A DNA stretch of 64,000 nucleotides from Magnetofaba australis IT-1 (GTDB lineage: Bacteria > Pseudomonadota > Magnetococcia > Magnetococcales > Magnetococcaceae). The translations under genes and the position numbers were made by a program. Position 1 is the stretch's first letter, and every line of letters starts with the position of its first letter. Shown here in pieces: positions 1 through 9,951 of this stretch. The stretch covers positions 685,217 through 749,216 of the forward strand of contig NZ_LVJN01000018.1 of assembly GCF_002109495.1 (NCBI RefSeq). Reading direction: 5' to 3'. The notes below the pieces were generated by a model. The model worked only from the letters and a program-made list of their open reading frames with translations, made no database searches and had not been told where the DNA came from.

Positions 1-616
1 CGCCATCGCGTTCACCGGCGGGCACCAACCCCAGATGACGCTCATCGATGACGACCTTGCGCGAGCGCGGCAGCGCGCCGATGATGGGAACCGGGCAGTA
101 GCGGTCCAGCGCTGCGCGCAGACGCGCCTCCTGCCGCGGCGAGGCGACGTTGTTGAGGATGATGCCGCGGATAGACCCGCCGCCAGGGAAGTTGAGATGG
201 CCGCACACCAGCGGGGCGACGCCGCGGGCCATCCCCTTGCACTCCACCACCAGCACCACCGGCGCGCCCAAACCGTCGGCCAGGGCGGCGCTGCAGTCAG
301 AGCCCTCCAGATCCTGCCCGTCGAACAGCCCCAGATTGCCTTCGATGATGCTCAGTTCGGCGTCACGGGCGTGGCGATGGAAATTGCGCAGCACCCCATC
401 GCGACCCATGATGTAGTCATCCAGATTGCGACAGGGGCGTCCCGCCGCCATGGTCAACCAGCGCGGGTCGATATAGTCCGGCCCCTTTTTGAACGGCTGC
501 ACCGCCACCCCGCGTTGCGCAAAGGCGGCGGTGAGCCCCACGGAAACCAGCGTCTTACCAACGCTCTTGCGGGTGCCGGAGACGAAAAAACGGGGCGCTT
601 TGCGTTTTGCTGTCAT
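1..616 (-). CDS. Cobyrinate a,c-diamide synthase family amidase (CbiA/CobB or DsrN), C-terminus outside window
   Basis: The gene runs off the left edge; the first 205 codons are present and open. The family uses ATP and glutamine to amidate tetrapyrrole carboxylates: cobyrinate in B12 synthesis (CbiA/CobB) or sirohaem (DsrN) for dissimilatory sulfite reductase. The N-terminal P-loop variant GTRKSVGKT is at about residues 14-22, KKGPDYIDP follows at about 45-53, and EGNLGLFDG is the second nucleotide-binding motif. The EGN-GL-DG form and the following GSDCSAALA stretch recall DsrN-type proteins more than classical CbiA, and the window encodes APS reductase, so DsrN is plausible; this is inference because the glutaminase domain and dsr neighbours lie outside. 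Start is the ATG at 614-616; Mrp lies upstream on the same strand. Confidence 0.8.
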   Translation of the reverse strand, partial: MTAKRKAPRFFVSGTRKSVGKTLVSVGLTAAFAQRGVAVQPFKKGPDYIDPRWLTMAAGRPCRNLDDYIMGRDGVLRNFHRHARDAELSIIEGNLGLFDGQDLEGSDCSAALADGLGAPVVLVVECKGMARGVAPLVCGHLNFPGGGSIRGIILNNVASPRQEARLRAALDRYCPVPIIGALPRSRKVVIDERHLGLVPAGERDG

Positions 617-708
617 GCCAGTGCTTACTCCCTCTTAGCCCGACGGACAACCGTAGCCATCCTAGGCCATTGAGACGGACCCACAGCGCAAAACGCCCAT
701 CCGTCTCC

Positions 709-1572
709 TTACTCCTGTTTGGCTTCCGCCTGCGCCACCGCCTCGACGGTCTGACGCGCGATCTCCAGATAGCGTTTGGCGTGCTCGGAGTCTGGTTCCG
801 CCACCACGATGGGCGCGCCGCTATCGCCGCATTCACGAATGCGCGGATCCAATGGCACCTCGCCCACCAACGGCACCCCCGCCTTTTCGGCGATGGACTT
901 GGCGCCGCCGGTGGAGAAGATATCGGTGCGCTCGCCGCAGTGGCCGCAGCGGAAGTAACTCATATTCTCCACCACCCCCAGTATCGGCACATTGGCAAGA
1001 TGGAATAAGGAGATACCGCGTTTGACGTCGGTTAACGCCACATCCTGCGGGGTGGTGACGATGAGCGAGCCGGAGACCTCCACCTGCTGCGCCATGGAGA
1101 GTTGGATATCGCCGGTGCCGGGCGGCAGGTCGATCACCAGATAGTCCAGCATCTCGTCATAGCCGCACCAGCGCACCTCATGGAAGAACTGCTGAAGCAC
1201 CTGGAACAGGATCGGACCGCGCCACACCAGCGGCTGCTCCTCCTCCACCATGAAGCCGATGGACATCAGCGGCATGCCATGGGCCATCACCGGGCGGATA
1301 CGCCCCATGACATCTGGCTTGGGACGCTCGTTGGCGCCCAACATAATCGGAATGCTGGGACCATAGATGTCAGCATCCAGCAACCCTACTTTGTGGCCCA
1401 ATTGCTGGAGCGCAAAGGCCAAGTTGACCGACAGTGTGGATTTGCCGACCCCGCCTTTGGCGCTATAGACCGCAATGACGTGTTTGACGCGATCTACTTG
1501 CTGCTTTTTGGGCAGAGGGAACGCCTCTTCCTGACCCTGTTGCGAGGCTGACTGCTGTTCGTTCTGACTCAT
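709..1572 (-). CDS. mrp: Mrp/ApbC family iron-sulfur cluster carrier ATPase
   Basis: A 287-aa cytoplasmic P-loop ATPase of the Mrp/NBP35/ApbC family, which binds and transfers [4Fe-4S] clusters to apoproteins. The deviant Walker A KGGVGKST lies at residues 39-46, the LLDADIYGPS motif around 65-73, and the C-terminal cluster ligands CxxC at C209/C212. The first 30 residues are a polar, Gln-rich extension lacking an N-terminal DUF59 domain, so this is the short form. It sits 92 bp upstream of the CbiA/DsrN-type amidase on the same strand, which suggests co-transcription. An Fe-S maturation factor fits an organism making Fe-S rich sulfur enzymes. Confidence 0.93.
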   Translation of the reverse strand: MSQNEQQSASQQGQEEAFPLPKKQQVDRVKHVIAVYSAKGGVGKSTLSVNLAFALQQLGHKVGLLDADIYGPSIPIMLGANERPKPDVMGRIRPVMAHGMPLMSIGFMVEEEQPLVWRGPILFQVLQQFFHEVRWCGYDEMLDYLVIDLPPGTGDIQLSMAQQVEVSGSLIVTTPQDVALTDVKRGISLFHLANVPILGVVENMSYFRCGHCGERTDIFSTGGAKSIAEKAGVPLVGEVPLDPRIRECGDSGAPIVVAEPDSEHAKRYLEIARQTVEAVAQAEAKQE

Positions 1573-1713
1573 GATGCGCTCTTTCTCAAAAGACGTAATG
1601 AAGCCGCGTCGCGGACGACGGGGTGCGCCATTTGGACGCCATACGCCGTAAAAAGTTTAGCTTGGATCGAAGCGACTATAGGGAATACAGCCCCTTGGCG
1701 CCAGTCGCCAGAA

Positions 1714-1746
1714 TAAAAAATGGGCGCCCCAGTGCGGGACGCCCAT
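1714..1746 (-). terminator. Rho-independent terminator downstream of the haem chemoreceptor
   Basis: Read on the minus strand, ATGGGCG...CGCCCAT with an extended GC stem is followed directly by a run of T residues. It lies about 25 bp after the stop of the chemoreceptor gene (1773-3953) and before mrp, so it separates the two minus-strand units. Confidence 0.8.
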
Positions 1747-1772
1747 CTCAACGCTGCTCAGACTGAAGCGGA

Positions 1773-3953
1773 TCAGAGCTTGAATTTCATCAGCGCCTCG
1801 TCCAACGAACGGGCGATGCTGCCCATGGTGTTGGAGCTCTGCTTGGCGGTCTGACCGATCTCGCTCACCTCTTTGGCGGCATCATTCACAGCGGTCATAT
1901 TGCCCAGCACCGACTTGGCCTCTTCCGACGCCTCATTCACCTGCTTGGAGATCTCGGCGCTGCTCTTGGTCACGTCAGAGACGTTGCGGGTCATCTCGCC
2001 CACGCCCTGACTGGCCTCGGTCACATTGCGCGTCACCTCGGTGATGCCGGTGGTGATCTCCTGCACGTTACGGTTCACCTCGGCGATGCCGTCGGAGGAT
2101 TCGCCCACGCGACGGTTCACCTCATCGGCTTCGCCGCGTACTTGGCCCATGGAGTTGGAGATCTCGTTGACATGGGCGGTCTGATCGTCCACCGCTTGCA
2201 GAATCTCCTGGTTGGCGTCGTTGATGCGCTCGATGATGGTGTTGACCTCCTTGGCGCGACGAGCCACGTCTTTGGAGTGGTCCTGAATCTCATCGATCTG
2301 CTCGGAGATGGTGTGGGTCGCCTCACCGGTTTGACGCGCCAACTCCTTGACCTCGTTGGCCACAACCGCAAAGCCCTTGCCCGACTCACCGGCGCCAGCC
2401 GCTTCAATGGAAGCGTTCAGAGCCAGCATGTTGGTCTGGTCGGCGATATTGTTGATGACGTCCACCACTTTGCCGATCTCCAGCGCGGAGTCGGTGAGCT
2501 TGGTCATCACTTCAGCGTTGGCCTGACCATTGGCGCGCGCGCTTTGCGACTCATCGCTGGCGGCTTCGCACTGTTTGCGCACGCCAACCAACGACTGCGT
2601 CATCTCGGTCAGCGCCTTGGCCACCGCCGCCACATTAGAGCCGGTGCGTTCGGCGGCGTCATTCACGTAGGTCATGCTGGTGGAAGCCTCCTCGGAGGCC
2701 GCCGCCACGGTGGAGAGGTTGATGCTGGCCTCTTCCGCCGCCGCCGAAATGGTGGTCATGTTGGAGTTCATCTGGTCGGCGGCTGCGGCGATGGTGTTCA
2801 TATTCACGCTCATCAGCGTGGTGGCCTTGCTCACCGTCTCCATACCGCCACTCATGCTCTGCGCCGAACTGGTCACCGAGTTGGCCTTGGACGACATGTC
2901 GCTGGCCTTGTCCTGCAGCGTGTCGGAAACTTGTGCGATATTGCCCGCCGCGTCCTTCAGGCGTACGGCGTTGTCTTTAATGACGCCGAACATCTCGCGC
3001 AGACTGTTGACCATATCGCCGGTGGCTTTCACCGTCTGACCAATATCGTCCTGCACCCCGGCGGGGGGCACGGTGACGGTCAGATCGCCGGCGGCCACGC
3101 TGCTGAGCAGACGACGGATATTGCGCACCGGCTTGATGGCCAGATTGTTGATCATCAGGAAACTCACAACAGAGACCAACGCAATCACCAGCACGCCCAG
3201 GCCCAACACTTCCAGCACCAGGAAGCCCACCGCGTCATCCACCGGATTGAGGTCAGCGATGATCTCAAACGCGCCGCGCTGTTCGCCTTCGTGCCACCCC
3301 TCCATCTTCATGCCGATGGGGTCCACCACGCCGCCGCCATCAGCGTAATCCTTGATGGTGCCGTGGCAGAACAGACACTCCTTGGACATCTTCACCGGGC
3401 GCATGTAGCGCAGTTCGCGACCGTCGCCGTTCTCTTTGGGCACGATGCGATAGATCTCGCGCAGCCCTTCGCTGTCCATCTGCTCGAGCATTTCACGCTC
3501 GAGCGGCGTGGCTTCGTTGGCTTCGTTGCGCGCCTGTTTTTTGGTGACGCGGAACACCCATGATTTATCGAAGCCTTCGGTCTTGGTGGCGCCGATGGTC
3601 CACCCGGCCACCACTGGAATGGTGCCGTAGAAGGCGGTGTTGCGCACCGCCTTGACGATGGCCTGCTGATTGTCCGAACCATCCAGCTTAAAGCCCTGGT
3701 CCATCAGGTATTTGCGCGCATCTGCAGCCAACTCGGTTTTGAAGTTGCCGTCTTTGGCCAGCTTGGAGACGTATTTCTGTGCGGCATCCGCCTGCGAGGT
3801 CAACTCGCGGGATTTGGCGACGATGTTGTCAATCGCATCCGTCTCCACCGCAGATTTGATAAACAGGAACAGGAGGAAGAAGCCAACCGACACCACCACG
3901 ATGGTGGCGAGGATGATCTTGGTCCCGAAGTTCAGATTTCTCAGAGCATTCAT
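1773..3953 (-). CDS. Methyl-accepting chemotaxis protein with CxxCH (haem-type) sensor domain
   Basis: A 726-aa inner-membrane chemoreceptor. A transmembrane helix at about 13-33 is followed by a periplasmic domain to about 240, a second helix at 243-268, HAMP at about 270-325, and a long cytoplasmic signalling domain. The conserved tip, with [18 protein letters not shown] and [13 protein letters not shown], is in the middle of the cytoplasmic part. The periplasmic domain carries C193-L-F-C196-H197, a single c-type haem attachment motif, and resembles the DUF3365/Tll0287-like sensor fold; covalent haem would make it a redox or gas sensor. The gene is monocistronic with its own terminator. Start ATG at 3951-3953 has a GGAGAG ribosome-binding site. 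The ligand is not known from sequence. Confidence 0.92.
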   Translation of the reverse strand: MNALRNLNFGTKIILATIVVVSVGFFLLFLFIKSAVETDAIDNIVAKSRELTSQADAAQKYVSKLAKDGNFKTELAADARKYLMDQGFKLDGSDNQQAIVKAVRNTAFYGTIPVVAGWTIGATKTEGFDKSWVFRVTKKQARNEANEATPLEREMLEQMDSEGLREIYRIVPKENGDGRELRYMRPVKMSKECLFCHGTIKDYADGGGVVDPIGMKMEGWHEGEQRGAFEIIADLNPVDDAVGFLVLEVLGLGVLVIALVSVVSFLMINNLAIKPVRNIRRLLSSVAAGDLTVTVPPAGVQDDIGQTVKATGDMVNSLREMFGVIKDNAVRLKDAAGNIAQVSDTLQDKASDMSSKANSVTSSAQSMSGGMETVSKATTLMSVNMNTIAAAADQMNSNMTTISAAAEEASINLSTVAAASEEASTSMTYVNDAAERTGSNVAAVAKALTEMTQSLVGVRKQCEAASDESQSARANGQANAEVMTKLTDSALEIGKVVDVINNIADQTNMLALNASIEAAGAGESGKGFAVVANEVKELARQTGEATHTISEQIDEIQDHSKDVARRAKEVNTIIERINDANQEILQAVDDQTAHVNEISNSMGQVRGEADEVNRRVGESSDGIAEVNRNVQEITTGITEVTRNVTEASQGVGEMTRNVSDVTKSSAEISKQVNEASEEAKSVLGNMTAVNDAAKEVSEIGQTAKQSSNTMGSIARSLDEALMKFKL

Positions 3954-5394
3954 AAAGGCTCTCCGCCATCGTGGCTGTACGACGCTATTTTCACGCTAAG
4001 CGCGTGACGTTTTTTTACCTTATTCGTCAAGCGCGTCCGTCATCTCAATCGGGCCTGCGCAGTCCTTTTCAGGTACATTTTGGATGCAGCCTCACTGAGC
4101 ATCAGACTGGCGGTGAGGCCGCCTGCTGACACCATTCGATTGCCAACGGACTTATTGCACTGGGAGGAGCCTGACTCAGTCGCCAGGATCAAATCCGTCA
4201 ATGATTCCAGGCAAACTTCATACCAGAAACATCGCTTATTGGACGCTCAATGCAATCTGGCTCTCATCTGTAAACTGCAACATGCTTTTTTATCATAGCG
4301 CTCAGAAGCATACAATGACCTCCTCTACTTTTTCCTCGGGTTTACACAGAATAATGATGTCACCGGCACCACCAGAGCATATCTACGTCAACCACCTGAT
4401 AATACGGTTTATTTGAGGCAATTTTCTGATGCTTCTATGGCGCTTGCCAGGCGCAAGAGAAACCTGCTTGCTGGTGCATCTGCTAGAGCGCCCGCCACAG
4501 GCGTCACAGGATAGTCCATCAGTCTCTCCAAGATATTGAAGTCAGATAACTTCTCAATCTGATCACTCTTACGCACGACCGACAATTCCCGCCTCAAGAC
4601 CACACGACGGCTTTTGCAACGTTACGACGCCGCATGGCGGCGTGGGATCCGCGACAAAATTTTGAATGTTCGATTTAGAATTATTTTGCGCATGGCTTTT
4701 CGCACCACTGAAACGCAATTTGCAGATCTGACCGCCAACTCTGCTTGATGATATGAACCCCAGGTAAAATGAATCAGATTGGCGGTGGGTTCGCTCGCGA
4801 CAGCGCCGATGTTGAATGGTCGCTCCCCCATGACAAGACGTTGCTATACGACAACGACCAGCTCTTGCTGACTCTGGCTAGGCTGATGCGTTGCTGAGAA
4901 CGGATGCGGAGCGACAACGCCCGCGTCTGGACGTTGTCGGAAGGTTGACGCCGCGCACGCCATTGCCTCACGACGGCTTCGCCTTTGCCTTGGGCGCCGA
5001 CTCGAAAGCTATTGAAGGGCTCGACTCTCTAGTACATGGCGAATAAATGGGATAACAAACCAGCGAGCAATTGATGTGGACTGCGCACAAATCACACTGT
5101 CCCCCTGTAATCGCGCCCACGTGGATGCCATTGGCGTCGCCGATTTGCCTGAGTCCGTGATACAAGTCACGCCATCGGTGGAACCGGCAATCAACGCCAT
5201 GCTCTGTTTGCAGGGCGTCTATGTGAAATCTGACGCCCCCCAGACTCCTTCGCTGCCCCCCTCGCCGCGCGCAACACCTTTGTTCCCTGCGCCAAACCGC
5301 GATAAGATGGCTCTATGCTGGCACACAAAGCGGCGCTGATCCACCCAATCGCGCCCCTTTGCGCGCCCCCTACACATGATGCAGGAGAGTTGTT
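3954..5394. other. 1.4-kb stretch without a recognisable gene
   Basis: Only short ORFs occur here, in several frames on both strands. None shows a convincing ribosome-binding site, known motif or consistent coding bias. The central part (about 4200-4700) is visibly more AT-rich than the flanks, as expected of decayed or acquired DNA. I see no tRNA, IS end or repeat-family copy in it. Confidence 0.5.
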
Positions 5395-5595
5395 ATGGCT
5401 TGTGGCATTGACAAAATCGTCGCCGAATCCGATGGCACGTTGCGCGAGACCATGCGCACCCTGATGGAGGAGCTGGTCACCGATCACGACCTGGACGTGG
5501 ACCTGGATGCGCTGGAGTCCGCCCCCGAGGTCAAGGCGCTGCGCGCCGAACTGGAGAAGTTCACCGTCTGGTTCGTGCACGATCGCCTCAAGTAA
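5395..5595 (+). CDS. Small acidic protein of unknown function (66 aa)
   Basis: A 66-aa soluble, acidic, probably helical protein beginning MACGIDKIV and ending WFVHDRLK. It has a good ribosome-binding site (AGGAG, 6-7 nt before ATG) and a possible terminator hairpin downstream. I do not recognise the family. No signal peptide, membrane segment or metal motif is visible; there is a single Cys at residue 3. It stands alone upstream of pntAB, separated by about 350 bp, so no function can be inferred from context. Confidence 0.6.
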   Translation: MACGIDKIVAESDGTLRETMRTLMEELVTDHDLDVDLDALESAPEVKALRAELEKFTVWFVHDRLK

Positions 5596-5610
5596 GCGCC
5601 TAGATAAAGA

Positions 5611-5670
5611 ATGCGCGCGCAGGACGCAGCAGACTCATGCGCCGCCACGCTCGTGCGCGCGCTTTTCTTT
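5611..5670 (+). terminator. Possible terminator after the 66-aa gene
   Basis: GCGCGCGCA and TGCGCGCGC form a strong GC stem with a long loop of about 30 nt, followed by TTTTCTTT. The long loop makes this a weaker call. The next 270 bp up to pntA are AT-rich and hold no gene; they presumably contain the pntAB promoter. Confidence 0.45.
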
Positions 5671-5943
5671 ATTTGAATTAACTCGTTAATGCTGAACCCA
5701 TTTTTTCAATATCAGCATATTATGATTTTTTGCCCTCCAAAACCAAAAGAGCCTTGTGTTTCCGCACAAAGGACAGTAGCCTCCCCCATAATCTGACGTT
5801 GATGGCGCCTATTTTTGTGATGACTGCAACCCAGTCAGAAATATCAAAAACGACTCCAACAGCGTTATTCTCAGATGGCCGCGCGCAAGACCAGCGCTAA
5901 GCCAAGCGTAAGTTTTAAAAGCCAAATCTAAGGAATCATCGGC

Positions 5944-7491
5944 ATGAGAATCGGCATACCCAAGGAGATCTACCCTGGCGAGCGCCGGGTGGCGGCTTCG
6001 CCGGAATCGGTGGGGCGACTGAAAAAACTCGGCTTCGACGTCGCCATTGAGGCGGGCGCCGGGGCGGAAGCGAAATTCCTCGACTCCGCTTATGCAGAGG
6101 CGGGCGCGGAGATCGTTGCCGACGCCGCCAGCCTGTGGGGCCAGTCGGAGATCGTGCTCAAGGTCCGCGCTCCCGAGGCGACCGAAGTTCCTCTGCTAAA
6201 AGAGGGCGCACACCTGATCAGCTTCATCTGGCCGGCGCAGAACGCCGAGCTGATGGAGAGCCTCAAGGCGCAGAAGGTCACCGTGTTCGCCATGGATGCG
6301 GTGCCCCGCATCTCCCGCGCGCAGAAGATGGACGCCCTGAGCTCCATGGCCAACATCGCCGGTTACCGCGCCATCGTGGAGGCCTCGCAGCACTTTGGCC
6401 GCTTCTTCACCGGTCAGATCACCGCCGCCGGTAAAGTGCCCCCCGCCAAAGTTATGGTGATCGGCGCCGGCGTGGCGGGTCTGGCCGCCATCGGCGCCGC
6501 CGCCAGCATGGGCGCCATTGTGCGCGCCTTCGACACCCGTCCGGAAGTGAAGGACCAGGTCAAATCCATGGGCGCCGAGTTCCTGGAGCTGGACTTCGAA
6601 GAGGACGGCACCGGCGAAGGCGGCTACGCCAAAGTGATGTCCAAAGAGTTCATCGAAGCCGAAATGGCGCTGTTCCTGGAGCAGGCCAAAGAGGTGGACA
6701 TCATCGTCACCACCGCGTTGATCCCGGGCAAGCCCGCGCCGAAGCTGATCACCGAAGAGATGGTCAAAGCGATGCCCGAAGGCAGCGTGATCGTTGACCT
6801 GGCGGCGGAGACCGGCGGTAACTGCGAACTCACCGTGCATGGCGAAGCGATCATCAAGCACGGCGTGACCATCATCGGTTACTCCGATCTGCCCAGCCGT
6901 CTGCCGACCCAGGCCAGCCAGCTCTACGCCACCAATATCCGTCACCTGCTCACCGACTTGACCCCTGAGAAGGATGGTCAGCTCAACGTGAACATGGAAG
7001 ATGACGTGATCCGCGGCTGCACCATCGTCAAAGATGGCGAAATCACCTGGCCGCCGCCGCCGCCCAAAGTGGTGGCCCAAGCCAGCGCCAAGCCCAAGAC
7101 CGCGCCGCCGCCGATGCCGGTGGAGGATCCCGTGGCCGCCGCCCGCGCCAAGACCCGTGGCACCATCATCACCATGGCCCTGTGCGCCCTGGCGCTGTTC
7201 GGCATGGGCAACTACGCGCCTGCGGAGTTCCTGCCCCACTTCACCGTGTTCGTGCTGTCGATCTTCATCGGCTACATGGTGGTGTGGAATGTGACCCCGG
7301 CCCTGCACACGCCGCTGATGTCCGTGACCAACGCCATCTCCGGCATCATCGTGCTGGGCGCGTTGGTGCAGATGGGCACCAGCAGCACGATTGTGTTGGC
7401 GCTGTCGGTCATCGCCATTCTCATTGCAACCATCAACATCGCAGGCGGCTTCCTGGTCACCCAGCGCATGTTGAAGATGTTCCAGAAGTAA
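5944..7491 (+). CDS. pntA: NAD(P) transhydrogenase subunit alpha
   Basis: A 515-aa alpha subunit of the membrane proton-translocating transhydrogenase, which couples hydride transfer between NADH and NADP+ to proton entry. The N-terminus (RIGIPKE...GERRVA) is the AlaDH/PNT substrate domain. The NAD-binding Rossmann domain has [13 protein letters not shown] at about 175-187 and the acidic [10 protein letters not shown] motif. After a Pro/Ala-rich linker (about 360-395), four hydrophobic helices at 400-510 form the fused membrane part, so this is the full-length E. coli-like PntA rather than the split alpha1/alpha2 form. Start ATG follows AAGGA. pntB begins 34 bp downstream. Its role is to supply NADPH. 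Confidence 0.97.
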   Translation: MRIGIPKEIYPGERRVAASPESVGRLKKLGFDVAIEAGAGAEAKFLDSAYAEAGAEIVADAASLWGQSEIVLKVRAPEATEVPLLKEGAHLISFIWPAQNAELMESLKAQKVTVFAMDAVPRISRAQKMDALSSMANIAGYRAIVEASQHFGRFFTGQITAAGKVPPAKVMVIGAGVAGLAAIGAAASMGAIVRAFDTRPEVKDQVKSMGAEFLELDFEEDGTGEGGYAKVMSKEFIEAEMALFLEQAKEVDIIVTTALIPGKPAPKLITEEMVKAMPEGSVIVDLAAETGGNCELTVHGEAIIKHGVTIIGYSDLPSRLPTQASQLYATNIRHLLTDLTPEKDGQLNVNMEDDVIRGCTIVKDGEITWPPPPPKVVAQASAKPKTAPPPMPVEDPVAAARAKTRGTIITMALCALALFGMGNYAPAEFLPHFTVFVLSIFIGYMVVWNVTPALHTPLMSVTNAISGIIVLGALVQMGTSSTIVLALSVIAILIATINIAGGFLVTQRMLKMFQK

Positions 7492-7525
7492 CCGCCGACT
7501 TCGGGATTGATAAAGGGAACCAATC

Positions 7526-8959
7526 ATGATTTCTCAAGGTTTGTTAACTGCCTCGTACATCGGCGCGAGCATCTTCTTCATCCTCAGCCTGGGGGGCCTG
7601 TCCCACCAGGAGAGCGCGCGCCGCGGTAACTACTACGGCATGCTGGGCATGGCCGTGGCCATCGTCGCCACCCTGTTCTCCAGTCACGTGGGCAACCTCC
7701 CCTTCATCATCGTCGCGATGGTGATCGGCGGCGGCGTCGGCGCCTTCCTGGCCGCCAAAGTGGAAATGACCCAGATGCCCGAGCTGGTGGCCGTGTTGCA
7801 CAGCTTCGTGGGTCTGGCCGCCGTGCTGGTGGGCTTCGCCAACCACTTTGACCCCGACACCCACGCCGCGCTGGCCAATGGCGATCACGCCATGAAAGTG
7901 ATCCACGAAGTGGAGATCTTCCTCGGCATCTTCATCGGCGCGGTGACCTTTACCGGTTCGGTGGTGGCGTTCGGCAAGCTCAACGGCAAGATCGCCTCCA
8001 AGCCCCTGATGCTGCCCATGCGCCACGGCCTCAACGCCCTGGTGGTGCTGGTCTCCATCTACCTGTGCTACCTGTTCATGGGAACCGACTCCATCATGCA
8101 GGGCGGCACGTTCATGATCATCATGACCCTGTTGGCCTTCTTCCTGGGCTGGCATCTGGTCATGGGCATCGGCGGCGCCGACATGCCGGTGGTGGTCTCC
8201 ATGCTCAACAGCTACTCCGGTTGGGCCGCCTCGGCCACCGGCTTCATGCTCAACAATGACCTGCTGATCGTGGTGGGCGCGCTGGTGGGCTCCTCGGGCG
8301 CCATCCTGAGCTACATCATGTGCCGCGCCATGAACCGCTCCTTCGTCAGCGTGATCCTGGGCGGCTTCGGCGGCGAGAGCGTCAGCGCCTCCTCGTCCGA
8401 CGATGACGGCCCCAAAGAGGTGATCCCGGTGCAGCACGACGACGTCGCCGAGATGCTCCTCAACGCCAGCGAAGTGATCATCGTCCCCGGTTACGGCATG
8501 GCCGTGGCCCAGGCGCAGTACCCGGTGGCGGAGATCACCTCCACTCTGCGCGCTCGCGGCATCAATGTGCGCTTCGGCATCCACCCGGTGGCCGGTCGTC
8601 TGCCCGGTCACATGAACGTGCTGCTGGCCGAAGCCAAAGTCCCCTATGACATCGTGCTGGAGATGGACGAGCTTAATGAGGACTTCCCCGAGACCGACGT
8701 GGTGCTGGTGATCGGCGCCAACGACATCGTCAACCCCGCTTCTCAGGAAGATCCGGGCAGCCCGATCTGGGGCATGCCGGTGCTGGAAGTGTGGAAAGCC
8801 AAAACCACCGTGGTGCTCAAGCGCTCCATGGGCAGCGGCTACTCGGGCATTGACAACCCGTTGTTCTACAAAGAGAACAACCGCATGCTGTTCGGCGACG
8901 CCAAGGCCAGCATGGATAGCGTTCTGGAAGCGATTCGCAGCCACAGCCACGGCGCCTAA
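7526..8959 (+). CDS. pntB: NAD(P) transhydrogenase subunit beta
   Basis: A 477-aa beta subunit partnering PntA. The N-terminal half is a chain of membrane helices (to about residue 280) and the C-terminal half is the NADP-binding domain. That domain has [32 protein letters not shown] and [11 protein letters not shown], plus the terminal [16 protein letters not shown] motif. Length and motif order match canonical PntB. An AAAGGGA ribosome-binding site precedes the ATG, and a strong terminator follows, so pntAB is a two-gene operon. Confidence 0.97.
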   Translation: MISQGLLTASYIGASIFFILSLGGLSHQESARRGNYYGMLGMAVAIVATLFSSHVGNLPFIIVAMVIGGGVGAFLAAKVEMTQMPELVAVLHSFVGLAAVLVGFANHFDPDTHAALANGDHAMKVIHEVEIFLGIFIGAVTFTGSVVAFGKLNGKIASKPLMLPMRHGLNALVVLVSIYLCYLFMGTDSIMQGGTFMIIMTLLAFFLGWHLVMGIGGADMPVVVSMLNSYSGWAASATGFMLNNDLLIVVGALVGSSGAILSYIMCRAMNRSFVSVILGGFGGESVSASSSDDDGPKEVIPVQHDDVAEMLLNASEVIIVPGYGMAVAQAQYPVAEITSTLRARGINVRFGIHPVAGRLPGHMNVLLAEAKVPYDIVLEMDELNEDFPETDVVLVIGANDIVNPASQEDPGSPIWGMPVLEVWKAKTTVVLKRSMGSGYSGIDNPLFYKENNRMLFGDAKASMDSVLEAIRSHSHGA

Positions 8960-8986
8960 GCCGTTCAGCACAGGCTGATTGATCAA

Positions 8987-9021
8987 CCTGCCCCGAAGCG
9001 ATTCGGGGCGGGTTTTCTTTT
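8987..9021 (+). terminator. Rho-independent terminator of pntAB
   Basis: CCTGCCCCGAA-GCGA-TTCGGGGCGGG hairpin followed by TTTTCTTTT, 28 bp after the pntB stop. Confidence 0.9.
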
Positions 9022-9025
9022 GCTT

Positions 9026-9254
9026 ATTGTCAGTTGAAATCAGAATCGGACAGTTTGGGTATTGGTCATGAAAGATATCGAGGGCTACGCCCTCGAGCTC
9101 CCGAAGACCAAACCGTGGGCTCCGCCCACACCCGCTGGGGGCGCGGCCCCCAGACCCCGCCGCCGACCAGTCGGCGGCCAATAGTCAGCGCAAGCTCAAT
9201 CTACGTCACGCAAACATTGGCAGTTTTGTGCAACTTTGGTTTTGATTCACTATA
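9026..9254 (+). repeat. Hairpin-rich MITE-like element, copy 1
   Basis: This is one of about nine related copies in the window and the cleanest uninterrupted plus-orientation copy. In order: left end (TTGTCAGTTGAAATCAGAAT), hairpin A (ATATCGAGGGC/GCCCTCGAG), hairpin B (GTGGGC/GCCCAC), hairpin C (CTGGGGGC/GCCCCCAG), hairpin D (GCCGCCGACCAGTCGGCGGC), a conserved tract with AGTCAGCGCAAGCT and GTCACGCAAACATTG, and a right end TTTTGATTCACTATA. No ORF is visible. It fills the pntB-to-secreted-protein gap; 9255-9505 holds no other feature apart from the upstream region of the next gene. Confidence 0.8.
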
Positions 9255-9505
9255 TTTCTTCAAACAAAAGCTTTGCACACGCCGGAATGGGGCTATGGCT
9301 GGGACATTTTAGAAAAACGCGTTGTTAACATTTTTTTCTGTGACCACAACGTCTCTGTTGCGTCTTTAATATTGGGAACGGATTCTGGAGCCGTCTGCGC
9401 CCCACTGCTTCAACGACGCCGGAACTCCGTTCACGGGTTTCTGCTTTCAAAATCAAATCACCTCCACAGGCTCGCCTGTGAGACTCTCACCCGAGGAGAC
9501 GCTGT

Positions 9506-9946
9506 ATGAAGACCCCGATTGCTTTGGCTCTGTTTGTAAGCGGCGCGTTAGTCGCCAGCGCCAGCTTTGCGCAGTCTTATCAGAATAATGGTCAGTACGG
9601 TCCTCCTGGCGGACAAATGGGACAGATGGGGCAAAATGGACAGATGGGCCAGTCCGGCAACCAGATGGGCCGCCGTGGGCCGCCGCAAGAGGCGTTCACC
9701 GCCTGCGCCAACAGCTCGCAAGGCGCCAGCTGCTCAGTCACCACGCCCCATGGAACCCTGTCTGGCACGTGTCAGCAAGATCGCCATAGCGGCTCCAACT
9801 CGCTGGTGTGCGTGCCCAATGGCCATCGCGGCGGACCTCCGGGCGGCATGCAGGGCGGTATGCAGGGCGGTCAGTCCAATGGTATGCAGCAACGCGGTTA
9901 TGGCCAGCCTCCCGGCGGCTATGGCGGCTATAACCAATCCAACTGA
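9506..9946 (+). CDS. Secreted Gly/Gln/Met-rich small protein
   Basis: A 146-aa protein with a clear Sec signal peptide (cleavage near ASA/ASFA-Q, about residue 22). A low-complexity region of repeated GQMGQ-type units follows, then a small domain at about 60-108 with the pattern PPQEAFTACA...CSVTTPHGTLSGTC...LVCVPN, and a Gly/Gln-rich tail. Three or four Cys in the middle domain suggest disulfides. The same domain recurs in the next gene, which starts 5 bp after this stop, so the two form an operon and probably arose by duplication. It acts outside the cytoplasm; function unknown. ATG follows GAGGAGA. Confidence 0.75.
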   Translation: MKTPIALALFVSGALVASASFAQSYQNNGQYGPPGGQMGQMGQNGQMGQSGNQMGRRGPPQEAFTACANSSQGASCSVTTPHGTLSGTCQQDRHSGSNSLVCVPNGHRGGPPGGMQGGMQGGQSNGMQQRGYGQPPGGYGGYNQSN

Positions 9947-9951
9947 GTCGC

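Noticed and set aside
2142..3563. 473-codon open frame antisense to the haem chemoreceptor
   Set aside because: The sense strand has complete MCP and CxxCH motifs; the antisense frame has none.
4080..5339. Several 60-90-codon ORFs in the 4-5.4 kb gap
   Set aside because: No ribosome-binding sites, motifs or consistent frame; adjacent ORFs overlap in conflicting frames.
7544..9181. 545-codon open frame antisense to pntB
   Set aside because: His/Gly/Asp-rich translation typical of antisense GC-rich sequence; overlaps the pntB gene and its terminator.
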